Shown: one piece after another, positions 21,541-31,477 of the stretch
Layout: each line of letters begins with the position of its first letter
How positions within the stretch are numbered: the stretch's first letter is position 1
Assembly: GCA_015501075.1 (NCBI GenBank)
Contig: JADNYJ010000274.1
Location: forward strand, 1-45,413
DNA from: Gymnopilus junonius
Taxonomy: Eukaryota > Basidiomycota > Agaricomycetes > Agaricales > Galerinaceae
Direction of reading: 5' to 3'
Length of the DNA stretch: 45,413 nt
Translations under genes and position numbers: made by a program
Notes under the pieces: model-generated
Told to the model about the DNA's origin: nothing
Database searches by the model: none
Seen by the model: the letters and a program-made list of their open reading frames with translations, nothing else

Positions 21541-21970
21541 TCGCGAATAAAAACTGAGTGGCCAATGCAAGTGATATCTGGAATCCAGTTCGCATTGGCC
21601 AATGTGATAAAGGCGGTTGTGGGCCAGATTACATTATTGTCAGGGTCGGGGTGTTCATACAAATGTCTCTTAAAACCAGGAAGGCGTGGGGGGTGTTGTA
21701 TCTCGGTGATAATGAGGGCATCAGAAGAACCTTGGAGTTGTTCTGAATAAAAGAAGGTAAGAATAAAGGGAGAAAAAGTCAAATACAGAAAAACTTACAC
21801 CCAGGAATTACATTCATAGCAAATACAGCATCTCCAGAGGCTGTCCGATTGATACCGTAGCAATCAACTAAACCATCTAGAAAGACTGTCAGCATCAATA
21901 ATAAATGAAGAAACAGGAAGGACTGATGAGGAAACACATCTGAGACCCTAGGAGGAAGAACAGGAGGCAT
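21541..21970 (-). pseudogene. Host multi-exon gene, 5' exons upstream of LINE E
   Basis: The N-terminal part of the gene continued at 14796-16620. It opens MPPVLPPRVSDVFPHQSF (ATG at 21970-21968), has a hydrophobic segment FLFLHLLLMLTVFLDGLVDC that could be a membrane helix, and reads on to AMNVIPG. A likely intron follows, with donor GTAAGT at 21798 and an acceptor at TTCAG (21743) or slightly downstream. The next exon contains RHLYEHPDPDNNVIWPTTAF and ends FIREDGRYG at the LINE. Joining the two flanks of E at one copy of the duplication keeps the frame. The exact acceptor is uncertain because the TTCAG choice with the best donor creates a stop. Function unknown. Confidence 0.65.
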
Positions 21971-22380
21971 TTTTGGATGAAACTAAGAATTTCGAATGAT
22001 ACCAATGAGGCCATGGACAAAACAGAACAAAAAAAAACAAGAAAGTGAAGCAAGGGCAGACAAAGTCAAGCCCAGTATGCAAAAGACGAAGTCAGTTTGC
22101 AGTGGAGAGACAAAGTCAGCTCCACAAAGAGATGGGCAGACAAAGTCAAGCCTGGTGTGCAAAAGAGGGAGTCAATTTGCATGTGGAGAGACAAAGTCAG
22201 CTCCACTACTGAAAGGAATCATCAGATTAGATTTTTTAAAAAGAGTGCATACCTGCGATATGATAACAATGAGAGGAAAGAAAGAGAGAGATATGTAGAG
22301 AAAGGTTCAAAGAAAAGAATTAAGGACGATTAAACAATGATGCATCACATGTGATCCAAGCAAATGCAAACAAAGCTCAG
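21971..22380. other. Intergenic region with 80 bp tandem duplication
   Basis: No gene is supported. Two adjacent copies of an 80 bp unit start at 22054 and 22134, each holding two GACAAAGTCA-like motifs (22059-22068, 22109-22118, 22139-22148, 22190-22199; variants at 22085 and 22170). The same motif recurs at 29309, 29802, 30030-30347 and 31645-31727. Confidence 0.75.
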
Positions 22381-22395
22381 TTAGGCTCATTCATT

Positions 22396-22453
22396 GATAA
22401 GAGCCTTGATAAGATACTAAGGATACTGATAAGAACTGATAAGATAGGATAAG
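22396..22453 (+). promoter_or_regulatory. Cluster of five GATAAG sites
   Basis: GATAAG occurs at 22396, 22408, 22428, 22438 and 22448, all on the plus strand within 58 bp, about 320 bp before the start codon at 22770. Fungal GATA factors (nitrogen, iron or light regulators) bind HGATAR and often need two or more close sites. Control of the downstream gene is inferred. Confidence 0.5.
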
Positions 22454-22769
22454 ATCGGTAAAGATGTTAATGATGTAATTGCTTGGCACTGTTGGCAAAA
22501 ATAGTGACTCAATCGTTTAATTTACAGAAGACCCGTGTCATCATTCATGAGTATTCATGATCGACTCCGAGATCTCAAAGATCGAAAGCCCTGCTGGCAC
22601 TGATTGCTACTTGCGCAGCCCTCTGTTGGTAACACTCCGCCATGACCTACCTTACAACACTGCTTACACTTCAAATTTCCAACGTGAGTCAGTTCTATCT
22701 TGTTGCAGTGCCATCTTGCTGATAAAAGCTCCTGAAGAAACCACAGAATCACCTAATATCCTCTAGAAC

Positions 22770-23704
22770 ATGAGATTGTCTGCTATAGCAGCCATTGTTG
22801 CAGGTGTGGGAATAGGTACATGGCTTTCTATGATCCAACTTGGAGCTTCTCCTAACTTTTATCCACCTTTTTTTCTAGCACAAGTCGCTGCCGCACCCAT
22901 CAGGATCATCATTACTTCGACCCAGCCAACCAATGCAGTCTTCAAGAAAGCCTGCTTTGGCCACACAGTCCCTCTTCCTCCTGCAGTTGGCTCTTGGAAT
23001 GTGGTAGCTGCCAATGGCGTTAAAGTGCCTGTCTGCTGTCCGTGCCATGGACGCATGAGTTGCATGCACCAGAAGAGCGCTGAGATCTCGGATGCCTTCA
23101 GGCAGTTCTTTGGCTTGCCCCACATCCAACACCACCCAGTCCTTATCATGCCAGTCGCCCACCCCATTGTCCATGGAAACGGACCCCAGCCCCATGTAGA
23201 AAGCGATTTCAAGATCCTTCCTGTCTCCGCTACCCCCCATTTCGATAATGCACCTGCTTCTCATCACCACCACCACCACCGCCATGGCAAATTCCCCTCT
23301 CACAACTTCCAGAACCATCCCTTCACTCACCGTCTTAACCATGCTTTGTTGCATTTAGGTCGCTGGGAGGGTCGCGCTGTCGCCTTTGTTCTTGGTAAGC
23401 ATTCCAGCCACTCCACGATCCAAATAGGTACTGATTGATAACATATCTTCCTAATCTAGGCTGCAGCATCGGTGTTCTCCTCAGGCTGTTCTGGGTTCTC
23501 TCCATTGTCATGTATCGTGCCATCAGGGGCCGCCGTGATGATGAACATGAGTACACCCACATCGCCTTTGTCGAGGAATACGAAGAGCCTCCTGTCCTGA
23601 GCCCCCCTCCCATCTACGTTTACCCCATAGATGAGAAGGTGGCTGTGAAGGTCAATGAGGTTGATGCTCCGAAGGCACCAACCACTACTGAAGAATCCAA
23701 GTAG
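22770..23704 (+). CDS. Two-exon gene: signal-peptide, His-rich, single-helix membrane protein
   Basis: Exons 22770-23394 and 23460-23704, joined over a 65 bp intron, encode 289 residues. The start is the first ATG of the open frame, in context AACATGAG. Residues 1-27 look like a signal peptide. The middle has Cys at 62, 89, 90, 92 and 98, a Pro/His-rich stretch and a His tract at 165-170. Residues about 203-225 (AVAFVLGCSIGVLLRLFWVL...) form one hydrophobic helix, and the splice site falls inside it at Gly209. The C-terminal tail is acidic and Pro-rich. I recall Agaricomycete proteins of unknown function with this WEGRAVAFVLG...RAIRG ending. It probably sits in the secretory pathway or plasma membrane, with the His/Cys part outside, perhaps binding metal. 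No breaks are seen. Confidence 0.85.
23395..23459 (+). other. Intron
   Basis: GTAAGC donor and TCTAG acceptor, 65 bp, phase 1. CTGAT at 23431-23435 is a possible branch site. Splicing restores Gly209 and opens the frame for the membrane helix. Confidence 0.8.
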
Positions 23705-24524
23705 AAGGCTTAACATGAGGTCAAGCTTCAAGTGGAAGACTTGCTAGGGAGAATTTTCTTCAATCCAATTGTCTGTGTGCTTTTTGTTTGACCAAGTCCT
23801 TCGTCCAACTCATGTCGTTCTTTACATACTCTGGCTTCCTCAGATAAAATATAAAATCCCAATTGATGTGCCCTTATTTATCCTACTATTGTTGTTGTAC
23901 CTTATACTGCAGGCATCGCTGGTTCGTCTTGGATTAGTCAGGTATTCATCCAATAGCATTCATCTGTGAAAAGATCTGTCAGTTGTCTTGGAATATCCTT
24001 GTCGATATTTCAGTGAAATATATCACCTCATGTACTGAACCCTGATGGCAACTTAAAAAGCTTGACACTGGAAGAACGGTATGTATGTATGTATATATAG
24101 GATATCATTGCATGAGGTACATGAGTTCATAACCGAGCACCTAAATAAGAGAGATTCCCTGCTCCGACACTGGCGTCCGCGCTGTTTTAGCAGCCTGTTC
24201 AATAGCCTCCTGTTTTTGCTTCTGAGCCGTCACCCAGAAATCTTCATCTCCCCTCGCTCCTTTCTCTTCTAGCGAGTTATGAATATGCCGTATGACTTAA
24301 AAGGGGTTTTGTTTTGATAAATACTTCAAAAATGTTTTCCATACTGATATCGAAAGGTGCATTAATTCTATTGAAATATATATTGTGAATCGATTTGAAA
24401 TAGTACAGAAATCATATTCCCGGAGGATATATTCGACAGCTAGAATGACATTCCGAACGATTCTGGATCATATTCACTTCATCTTTCATGAAGTAGTACA
24501 TTAATCGTATACTACTACAACACC
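23705..24524. other. Intergenic region, no secure gene
   Basis: 3' flank of the membrane-protein gene and AT-rich spacer, with a short (GTAT)n stretch at 24079-24099. On the minus strand, about 24265-24140 reads open as KGARGDEDFWVTAQKQKQEA then IEQAAKTARTPV, after an acceptor-like CGCTAG. This could be one exon of a decayed gene, but nothing else supports it. Confidence 0.4.
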
Positions 24525-24974
24525 CTAACACGCCATTCCAATCTTCCCATAACTGATAGCAACATCAGTAACACATAAATAAGCACATGAAAATGCTTCA
24601 AGCTGATCCCATTGCATGATGTGCTTCAGGTAATCAGCAGAGCAGACCCTGCCAAAATGCATTGGGTAGCTTTCAAGAAAAGATCGAGAAAGGTAAACTA
24701 CAGCCACCAAGAAGATGAAGTGTTCTCGTCATTCATGTGGGCTGGCGCCCAGAGCCATATTCCGATTTTGATATAGAACATTGCCTGCTGCCATATAAGA
24801 GCAGTAGTAACTGAAGTAATTAGTAAACACACCTTCCTAAACCTCGCACATGTATAAGCTGTCGATTTCGCGATGGTCACTTGCACCAAAATCCAAAATT
24901 CCATCGGCATTGAGGTGTAAATGAAATCCCTGTTGAAGGGTACCATTCATTGCTTTCAGAGTCCTATGGCCGTG
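24525..24974 (-). pseudogene. Second host gene, 3' fragments downstream of LINE F
   Basis: The minus strand from 24952 reads MNGTLQQGFHLHLNADGILD then FGASDHREIDSLYMCEV and stops at 24837. It continues the exon found right of LINE F (27326-27410) once the duplication is counted once. Further down, 24710-24525 holds another open stretch including PMHFGRVCSADYLKHIMQWD. The splice between these parts is not resolved, so the gene may be decayed. 24953-24974 is unexplained filler at the LINE junction. Function not recognised. Confidence 0.5.
24938..24952 (+). repeat. Target-site duplication of LINE F, left copy
   Basis: GGGTACCATTCATTG, repeated exactly at 27326-27340; it may include two preceding A bases. 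It is separated from LINE similarity by 22 bp (24953-24974). Confidence 0.9.
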
Positions 24975-26847
24975 CTTCCTCGCACCGGTGCTGAAACTTT
25001 TCCTGCAGAATGTGTCGGTCTCCGATACCACTCTGCTCTCTTATGTTGATGATGGCACCCTCATTGTGCAGTCAAAGACCCTCGATGCCAACTGCATAGC
25101 CCTGAAAAGGTCCTATGCGGTGATTTTCGAACTCTTCACAAAGTTTGCCCTCGCTCTTGAACACAACAAAACAGAGTTATTCCATTTTGATCGTTCTCAC
25201 TCAGAGTTCAATCCATCCATGGATCTAGGGTATGCTCCCTACACCCGGGACAGACGTCTGATGCCCAAGCCGTTCTGGCGGTACTTGGGATTCTTTTTTG
25301 ACCGGAAATTGACATTCCACGAGCATGTCCGGTACTATTCCACCAAGTCCTTCACCACCATTAGGGCGATGAGGATGCTTGGTAACTCATCTAGGGGGCT
25401 TATGCCCATGCAAAAGCATCTGCTTTACAGGTCTTGTGTGTTGCCTATTGCAACATACGGCCTCCGACTGTGGTTCTTCCAGGGCGCTAAGTGCCAGGGG
25501 ACCATCAAACTTCTGACCAGCATGCAACGCCATGCTGCGCTCTGGATTACTGGTGCATTCCGCACCTCCCCAATGGGAGGGATCGAGGCCCTTGCTGGCC
25601 TGGTCCCTATCAACTTAGTCTTGAAACGTGCTGCCGCAGTAGGTGTTCTGCGCATGGCGGCCCTCTCGGACACTCATCCAGTGCGCTCCCTTCTGAGTGC
25701 GCCCTTTTCCAAAGGAGTGACTCCTCACCCTTGCTCTGCTGCCTTTATGACCGCCCCACAACGCGCCAAGGTGCGGGGTACTGTTATGGACGTCGATGAC
25801 ATGCTCCATGTAGTCAGCGAGCCTCTGGAGCCATTTGCCCCAGAGGCTCGCCCAGGCGGGCGATTCCTTGAGTTACATCACGGAATTCGCTTTGATATCA
25901 CTCCGGCACCCAAGGATAAGGTTGGGCTTCAGCGCGAATGGTTAGACCGCTTCTGGGAAGCTTCGAAGCGGGAACCGTCCACTCTGGTCTGTGTTGGCGA
26001 TGGTAGTCGCCCCACTGACCGGAACAAGCAAGCTATTGCAGCTTCGCTTGTGTTTCACCAAGGAGCTGAGGTGCACGCATCTCACTACGCGGCCGGGAGT
26101 GCTCTTGCGGAAGATGCTGAGCTTTACTCCCTTCATACTGCAATTGTCCGGGCTTGTGCCATGGACAACTGTGACTACATTGTTATCTTGTTGGACTCCA
26201 CCAAGGCCTTGGGGAGTCTGCTCGATGCTTCCGTGCATTCCGGCCAGGGTCATTCCTTGGCTGTGATTCGTGCCCTTACAGAGTGGTGGACCAGAGGTCC
26301 TGGCCACCACATCTCTCTTCATCATGTCCCATCTTCTTTGAAGTGGGGTATACACTACCAAGCCCATGTCATGGCGACTGAGCTCTCTGTAGTGGTGGGG
26401 CCCAATACGCCACATTCACTTGCGTCGTTGCATAAAGCGGCTGATGATAATCCAGGGGAAGGCTGGCAAGAGCTGTTCCAGCAACCTTCATACTCAGGGC
26501 GACAGTTTCTGTCTCTCACCGACCTCGACGGGGGTTGACTCGAACCATGGGCCAAACGAGGTGGTCCCTGGCTTCAAGCGGCAGGCAGTGACTTGACTCT
26601 GTTTACAAGGGTCACTCGCGCCATCACCAACCATGCTCCCATTGGGGAGTATTACTCTTGATTCAACATCCCTGAATCCACCAGTTGCGAGTGTGGCTTC
26701 CATACCCAAACCCGTGACCACTTATTCCAGACGTGTCCCCAGCACGACCGTCATGACTATCCAGTTTGTCTGGATCAGCTCATCTCCTTTTTGAAGGCTA
26801 ACCCCACGGTGTTTGCCTTCAACCACCCCCCTCGGGGTGTCGGATAA
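24975..26847 (+). pseudogene. LINE ORF2 3' part (F), two stops
   Basis: In one frame from LPRTGAETF-type sequence at the junction through SYVDDGTLIV (RT motif C), the RT thumb region, RNase H and the C-terminal CCHC to TAA at 26845-26847. TGA stops lie at 26536-26538 (DLDGG/LEP) and 26659-26661 (EYYS/FNIPES); both replace Arg. RNase H keeps its first Asp (CVGDGSRPTD, codon 25999-26001). No frameshift is seen. RT motif A is missing, so it is inactive. Confidence 0.9.
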
Positions 26848-27293
26848 CTTGGTTGGGCAAGGTAGGTGTTGTTCCTGCTGGCTGGATTCGGCGGTTTGGG
26901 GTGCGCTCAGAACAGAGTCCTAATACTTGGCGGGCTTTGGCTTTGCTGGGTTGAGGGTGGGGGTCTTTGCTCTGGAGCTTTGGCGCTATCGACAGACAAG
27001 TGTTGACCCCCTGCTTCGGCGACCCAAAATGGTCTGCCTTCAGTGGCTAACACAGTATGCGTGCATCCTGGGCTGTCGGGTTTGGCTGGTGGGCCCCCTT
27101 CCGGTGCCCTTTTATTACTTTGTTGGACCCCTCCCTTCGGTCGGGGCATCAACGAGAGTACAGGCCCACTGCTTTGTGGTCCTAAGTTGGCCCGCGAGAG
27201 CCAGTCTCGCACTAGGCATAGTTTAATGGTAGATTACTTGGGTGTATGTATATCTGCGACCGGACTGCTTTCATGCACCGGTATATAAATCCT

Positions 27294-27325
<32 letters not shown>
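24975..27325 (+). mobile_element. LINE copy F, 5'-truncated
   Basis: Begins in reverse transcriptase just before the SYVDD motif and ends with the 3' UTR (26848-27298) and about 27 A. Target duplications of 15 bp flank it. It shares the VILLDSTKAL variant with D. Confidence 0.95.
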
Positions 27326-27326
<1 letters not shown>

Positions 27327-27340
27327 GGTACCATTCATTG
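27326..27340 (+). repeat. Target-site duplication of LINE F, right copy
   Basis: GGGTACCATTCATTG, identical to 24938-24952. Confidence 0.9.
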
Positions 27341-27700
27341 TCCACGTGAATCCGAAAGCTGTCATATGTGCAACTTCACTTGAGTACCTGTAACAGGTAT
27401 GATAGTCTGAATTACTAAAAGGTGTTTTAGTAGAGTATAAGTAGTTAAGCCCATTGACTTACAAGATAACAATGTACCAATCTTTGTCCCCAAATTCAGC
27501 TATCAACTCCGTGCGGTGTCGCTCGATGGCATCAAGGAAATCTTGGGCAACCCTTCGACGTTGCTCAGCTGAATGAGGGGCAGCGAGGAGACGTGGCCTG
27601 AAGAAAACATGGAAGGGCATATTTGTAGGTGGAAAACACTGGAAAAGTGATTTAGATATGAAATAGAGGAACAATGAGAAGGAAAGATCAAACCAGGGTT
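27326..27700 (-). pseudogene. Second host gene, exons upstream of LINE F
   Basis: Two exons on the minus strand. The upstream one reads RLLAAPHSAEQRRRVAQDFL then DAIERHRTELIAEFGDKDWY up to a GTAAGT donor near 27463. The intron (about 54 bp) ends TTACAG near 27410. The next exon reads YSSEVAHMTAFGFTWTMNGT into the LINE F site and resumes at 24952. The junction TT/G makes Leu and keeps the frame. A further intron may end at TTCTTCAG near 27601, with an upstream exon end at HKPW. The protein is not recognised; the upstream part has a charged helix rich in Arg and Glu. Confidence 0.55.
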
Positions 27701-28364
27701 TATGAAGAAAGAAGAAGAGGGTGGTTCTGTGGATTGCAGTGCAGTTGCAGTGTGAGATGAGGAAGGTGAGTGAAGAGGGTCGAGGATCAGCAGTGAAGTC
27801 ACACAAACACAATTAATCCAACTTTGACTCAAAAGTGATAATTCAAGTTCGTCTTATTTCAACATCTAAGTTACATACCAACTCTGACAACTCTCATTGT
27901 ACTCTTTTAGCAGTGTCAGTATCCTCTACTTGGTGGGAGCAGCACGTTTCCAGGTACATCCTCAGCTTTAGGAGCTGATCATCTAGCCCTCTTTATGCTC
28001 AAATGACCTTTGTCGGCGCACTCGAATCCTTGAACCATGGTGGACGTGGACGTGGTGGTAGAAGCAGAGACACTTAGCAGCAGTGCCTCTTTGTCATCCT
28101 CGAGCTCCTCCAGCACTGACAACTCAGTGACTACTACTACTTCCAACAAGACCATTTCGAGTTCGTCTTCATCCTCTGATACCCACAGTCCTGCTGTAGC
28201 AACTTTCTCCAGCAAAACTAGCATTGACACCACCAGTGTCATGTCTACCACTTCGGCCCGACTCTTCCATGTTATCCAGCAGTGACGGGACCTCTCTGCA
28301 TGCATCCAGGCATACTGACCCTTCGTACAAGAGCATTAGATATATGACTATGCTGAAAATGAAG
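27701..28364. other. Region with a Ser/Thr-rich ORF of doubtful status
   Basis: A plus-strand ORF at 28037-28285 encodes 82 residues, mostly Ser and Thr (ASLSSSSSSSTDNSVTTTTS). Its antisense frame is also open and acidic, so low complexity may account for both. No introns or neighbours support it. Nothing else is identified here. Confidence 0.25.
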
Positions 28365-28900
28365 GGACGAGCTGAGCAAGCACAAGAATGATTACAAACT
28401 GAGAATGGCGCACCCCACCACTTCGAGCAATGACTTGATGATTAGTTGCATGCCCAAGTTTGATGAGGTCAGATACTTCTTCTACCAATATAGGGGGTGC
28501 AATAACAGGTGGGCTGGAAATCATATCTTGAATTGACTATTGAATACAAGGTTTTGGGTTCACCGGGGAGTATGACAGGTGTTAGCTGCAGGATCTTCCT
28601 TTGCCATTAAACTTCCGAAGCCTTGCCTAGTGTGAGCATAATGCAAAGAGGGTGCGGTATTGAAATAGATGATGATCCCACCTAACATGCAAGTTGCCTC
28701 AAGTTGTTTCACCTGATAAAAGATTCGAGCAACTATGTGTGTGTGTGCAATAGATGATTTGCCACAGCCAGGAGGCACAATTGCCAGGTAGAGTTGGCTT
28801 TGATGATGTCTGTCAGGATTGGTGGCACACTGAATTATATCTCTAATATCATCATCACAAGTGCCTCGAAGGCAACACCAGCTAGCATCCTATGTAGTTG
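28365..28900 (-). pseudogene. P-loop NTPase/helicase-like gene fragment
   Basis: The minus strand reads open from an acceptor-like CATAG near 28897: GTCDDDIRDIIQCATNPDRH, then LYLAIVPPGCGKSSIAHTHI, whose PPGCGKSS is a Walker A-type loop after a hydrophobic strand. It continues ARIFYQVKQLEA and IIIYFNTAPSLHYAH to a stop at 28560. A second open stretch, 28530-28365, reads SPPVIAPPILVEEVSDLIKL then GHATNHQVIARSGGVRHSQF and may be a downstream exon. The strand-loop-helix order suggests a superfamily 2 helicase or similar ATPase. No Walker B or other helicase motif is visible, so the family is uncertain. Confidence 0.4.
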
Positions 28901-28974
28901 CATGATTGAGGTGTTGAAGTTTGGGCTGGCTCAGCACAAGTCTACCATGCCTGAATACTACTACTCTCCTGCTG

Positions 28975-29820
28975 AAGTAGACACTCAGCCAAACCACATA
29001 GTCATTGATAATGGCAACGAGGGAAGAGAGGCCCAAGGCGAAGGTGGAGAAGTGGAGACAGTGGATGCATTACAAGAGGAGAGGTATCTGAATGCAATTG
29101 ACTGCAAATATAAACCCATTAGCCTTCAACTCCAGGGGTATAAGGTACAATACAATACCTTTCCTGAATATCAAACATGCCTTCGACATTCGGCAATAGC
29201 AACTGACCATGACAAAGAGAAGAAGTGGGCACAATGTGCCTTGAGGGGAGCGATAAGTCAACCCCTAAGACATATGAATGGAGACAACAGTCAGCACGGA
29301 ACTGAAGAGACAAAGTCAGCTTCATAGGAGTAGTGGGACTTCAAGGGACAAGTAGCATAGAATTCCGCAGGAGTAGAAATATAGCACAGCCTTCGTCGCC
29401 ATGCAGGGATATTGTACATCGAACATAGCAGTTCCAAATGAGATAGTCGTTGATAATGATGATGAGAGAAAGGAAGTCCAAAAAGAAAGCAGTCAGCGGG
29501 ACTATTGGATATGATGTAGGAGACATTTCCCGCGAGATAGAATAGTGCTGCAAATATTAAGTACGTTAGAACTTCAGTTCGAGGGATAGCAAGCACTATA
29601 CGTTACCTTCAAGAAAGATCAAGAAAACTTCCAGAGCTAATGCTGAGTCCACCGATAGAGATTGATTATGGCAAAGAAAAGAACGGGGTGGAATGAGATC
29701 GTAAAAGTTGAATTTTGGAGAATGGTATTCATCTTGAGGGGAGAATAAGTCAACCCCTAAGATATTGAGACTGGAGACAAAAGCCAACACAGAATTGAAG
29801 AGACAAAGTCAGCTTCAATC
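28975..29820 (+). repeat. Diverged tandem duplication (about 450-500 bp unit)
   Basis: 28975-29325 and 29425-29818 share order and sequence: CATAGTCATTGATAATG against GATAGTCGTTGATAATG, a weaker middle part, then CTTGAGGGGAG..AAGTCAACCCCTAAGA and GAAGAGACAAAGTCAGCTTCA at 29233-29324 and 29732-29818. The first copy is open on the plus strand (28794-29327); the second has several stops. No known protein is recognised. Confidence 0.65.
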
Positions 29821-29969
29821 AGGTAGCAGCATGTCAGGAGAGAAAGAGAGAGATTATTATTATTAAAGGACCAAGTCCGACAAGATAGTGACTTGTTGGA
29901 TCATGTGCCCTCTGTAACACCATGTGACATAGTGACTACAGATTCGAATTAACCATTTAATGATAATAC
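29821..29969. other. Spacer
   Basis: Short unassigned sequence with an (ATT)n stretch near 29852-29862. No gene is seen. Confidence 0.4.
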
Positions 29970-30480
29970 ACAACTCTCCACATTTCTCAACTGCCATGAG
30001 CTGACTACGTCTCTCGCTTTTCTGTGCATTGACTTTGTCCTGCACATATGTATGCATGACTTTGTCTGCATTCGCATCTCTCGGGTTTCTGGATGCCTTC
30101 ATTCTTGAACCTTAGGCCGTGTCATCATGGAAATGTACATCCTCCGCCTTGCCCTGCCATACTTGGACATTTTTTTACCATTCCCTGTCAGCTCTTGCCC
30201 TCAAACTTTTTACAAGCATACTGGGCATGCCATCCATGTAACTTATGAAGCTCAATCTCCACCATTCTCAACCGCCGCGAGTTGACTATGTCTCTCGCTT
30301 TTCTGTGCATTGACTTTGTCCTGCACATATGTATGCATGACTCTGTCTGCATCCACACCTTTCCGGTCTTGCGCCTTAGGCCATGTTGTGGAAATTTGCA
30401 TCCTCCGCCTTGCCCTGCTCAGGCATTTTTTACCTATCTCTGTCGGCTCTTGTCATCCTCAAACTTTTCTAGGAGTGCCG
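29970..30480 (+). repeat. Diverged tandem duplication, 281 bp offset, with TGACTTTGTC motifs
   Basis: 29970-30205 matches 30251-30480 (CTCAACTGCCATGAG against CTCAACCGCCGCGAG, then TCTCTCGCTTTTCTGTGCAT in both). TGACTTTGTC lies at 30030, 30057 and 30311, with the variant TGACTCTGTC at 30338. ORFs here are short and unconvincing. Confidence 0.75.
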
Positions 30481-31416
30481 TATGCGCCATCCGTGAATGG
30501 TGCAGAGCCTGCTGCAACCATTATAACATCTGGCGACTGCATTCCACGACTACCCACATATCTGCTACATCACAATATTGGATCTATAGCCATCTGCCTC
30601 CCAGCTGCGAGATTCGTTTCGAATGCTGATGGCATGGTTATCGAACAGTGCTGACAAGGATGCACTTGCTAGGCTTGTATACCCTTTTTCTCTGATCCAT
30701 CAACCAGAAAGACAGTGATTGAAGGTCATTTTCTTTTCTCCTATCCTTTCATATTGATTTAAACCTGTTAATATATACAGACATAGCACCCCCACCAAGC
30801 TGGCAATAATACAACAGTCAGCTTTTCATTTACTGGCGATACGCATCGCAAGCGACGATTCAATCTCAACTATATAATGCCTGCTGTGAAGATGACTCCA
30901 GGAGCCACAGCAACCCAATTGTGTATATGGCTTTGTCTCCTGTTGCTCTGGCGATTCGAACAACAAGAGTTGTAGCCTGTACCAGTCAGTCTGCAACATG
31001 TTTGAGGCCAGGGATGAAATCTTCATGTTTTCCCGTCAACATGGATAAAGTCATAGCCTGCTATCGAATTCCAATTATGGCCATACCAAATAAGGAAAAC
31101 ATTTCTTAGATAGTAACATAAACATGGATACAAGGCAGAGGATGTACATCATGTCCTAAGGAATGCCGTATGTGACACAGTAGATATTCTCCATGTCATT
31201 TCGGGGTAGTTGATACAGATATATATACATAAAATAGTGGTGAGTCCTAGCATTTGGCTGTATGGGTAATGCTTTCTGCTGGCTAATATTTGCTCCTCAG
31301 GGTTGACGGGATTACATGATCAGGGACATGGCGCTTTTGCCAAAAAAAGACTGGTCGTGACCAAGCGTTTATGAATCCCGCTAAATTTTGTTGTTCGTGC
31401 CAGTGACAGGTCACAC
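30481..31416. other. Intergenic region upstream of the 31478 gene
   Basis: About 0.9 kb with no supported gene; short ORFs on both strands lack recognisable motifs. Its 3' part is likely promoter for the gene at 31478. Confidence 0.45.
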
Positions 31417-31424
31417 TATATAAA
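31417..31424 (+). promoter_or_regulatory. TATA box
   Basis: TATATAAA, 54 bp before the ATG at 31478, followed by CT-rich sequence (CTCCTCTCATTCTCC) typical of a fungal transcription start region. Confidence 0.55.
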
Positions 31425-31477
31425 CTCCCTGAGTGGTACCATGGCATCTCCTCTCATTCTCCATACCACCGGAAAGG

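Noticed and set aside
22054..22210. CRISPR-like spaced repeats
   Set aside because: Only two 80 bp units with internal motifs, in a eukaryotic context; no array of direct repeats and unique spacers.
22875..23354. Minus-strand ORFs of 117 and 159 residues opposite the membrane-protein gene
   Set aside because: The plus strand has a signal peptide, helix and correct intron; the antisense frames show no protein features.
28794..29327. 177-residue plus-strand ORF as a gene
   Set aside because: It overlaps the better-supported minus-strand P-loop fragment, and its downstream duplicate is full of stops; kept only as a repeat.
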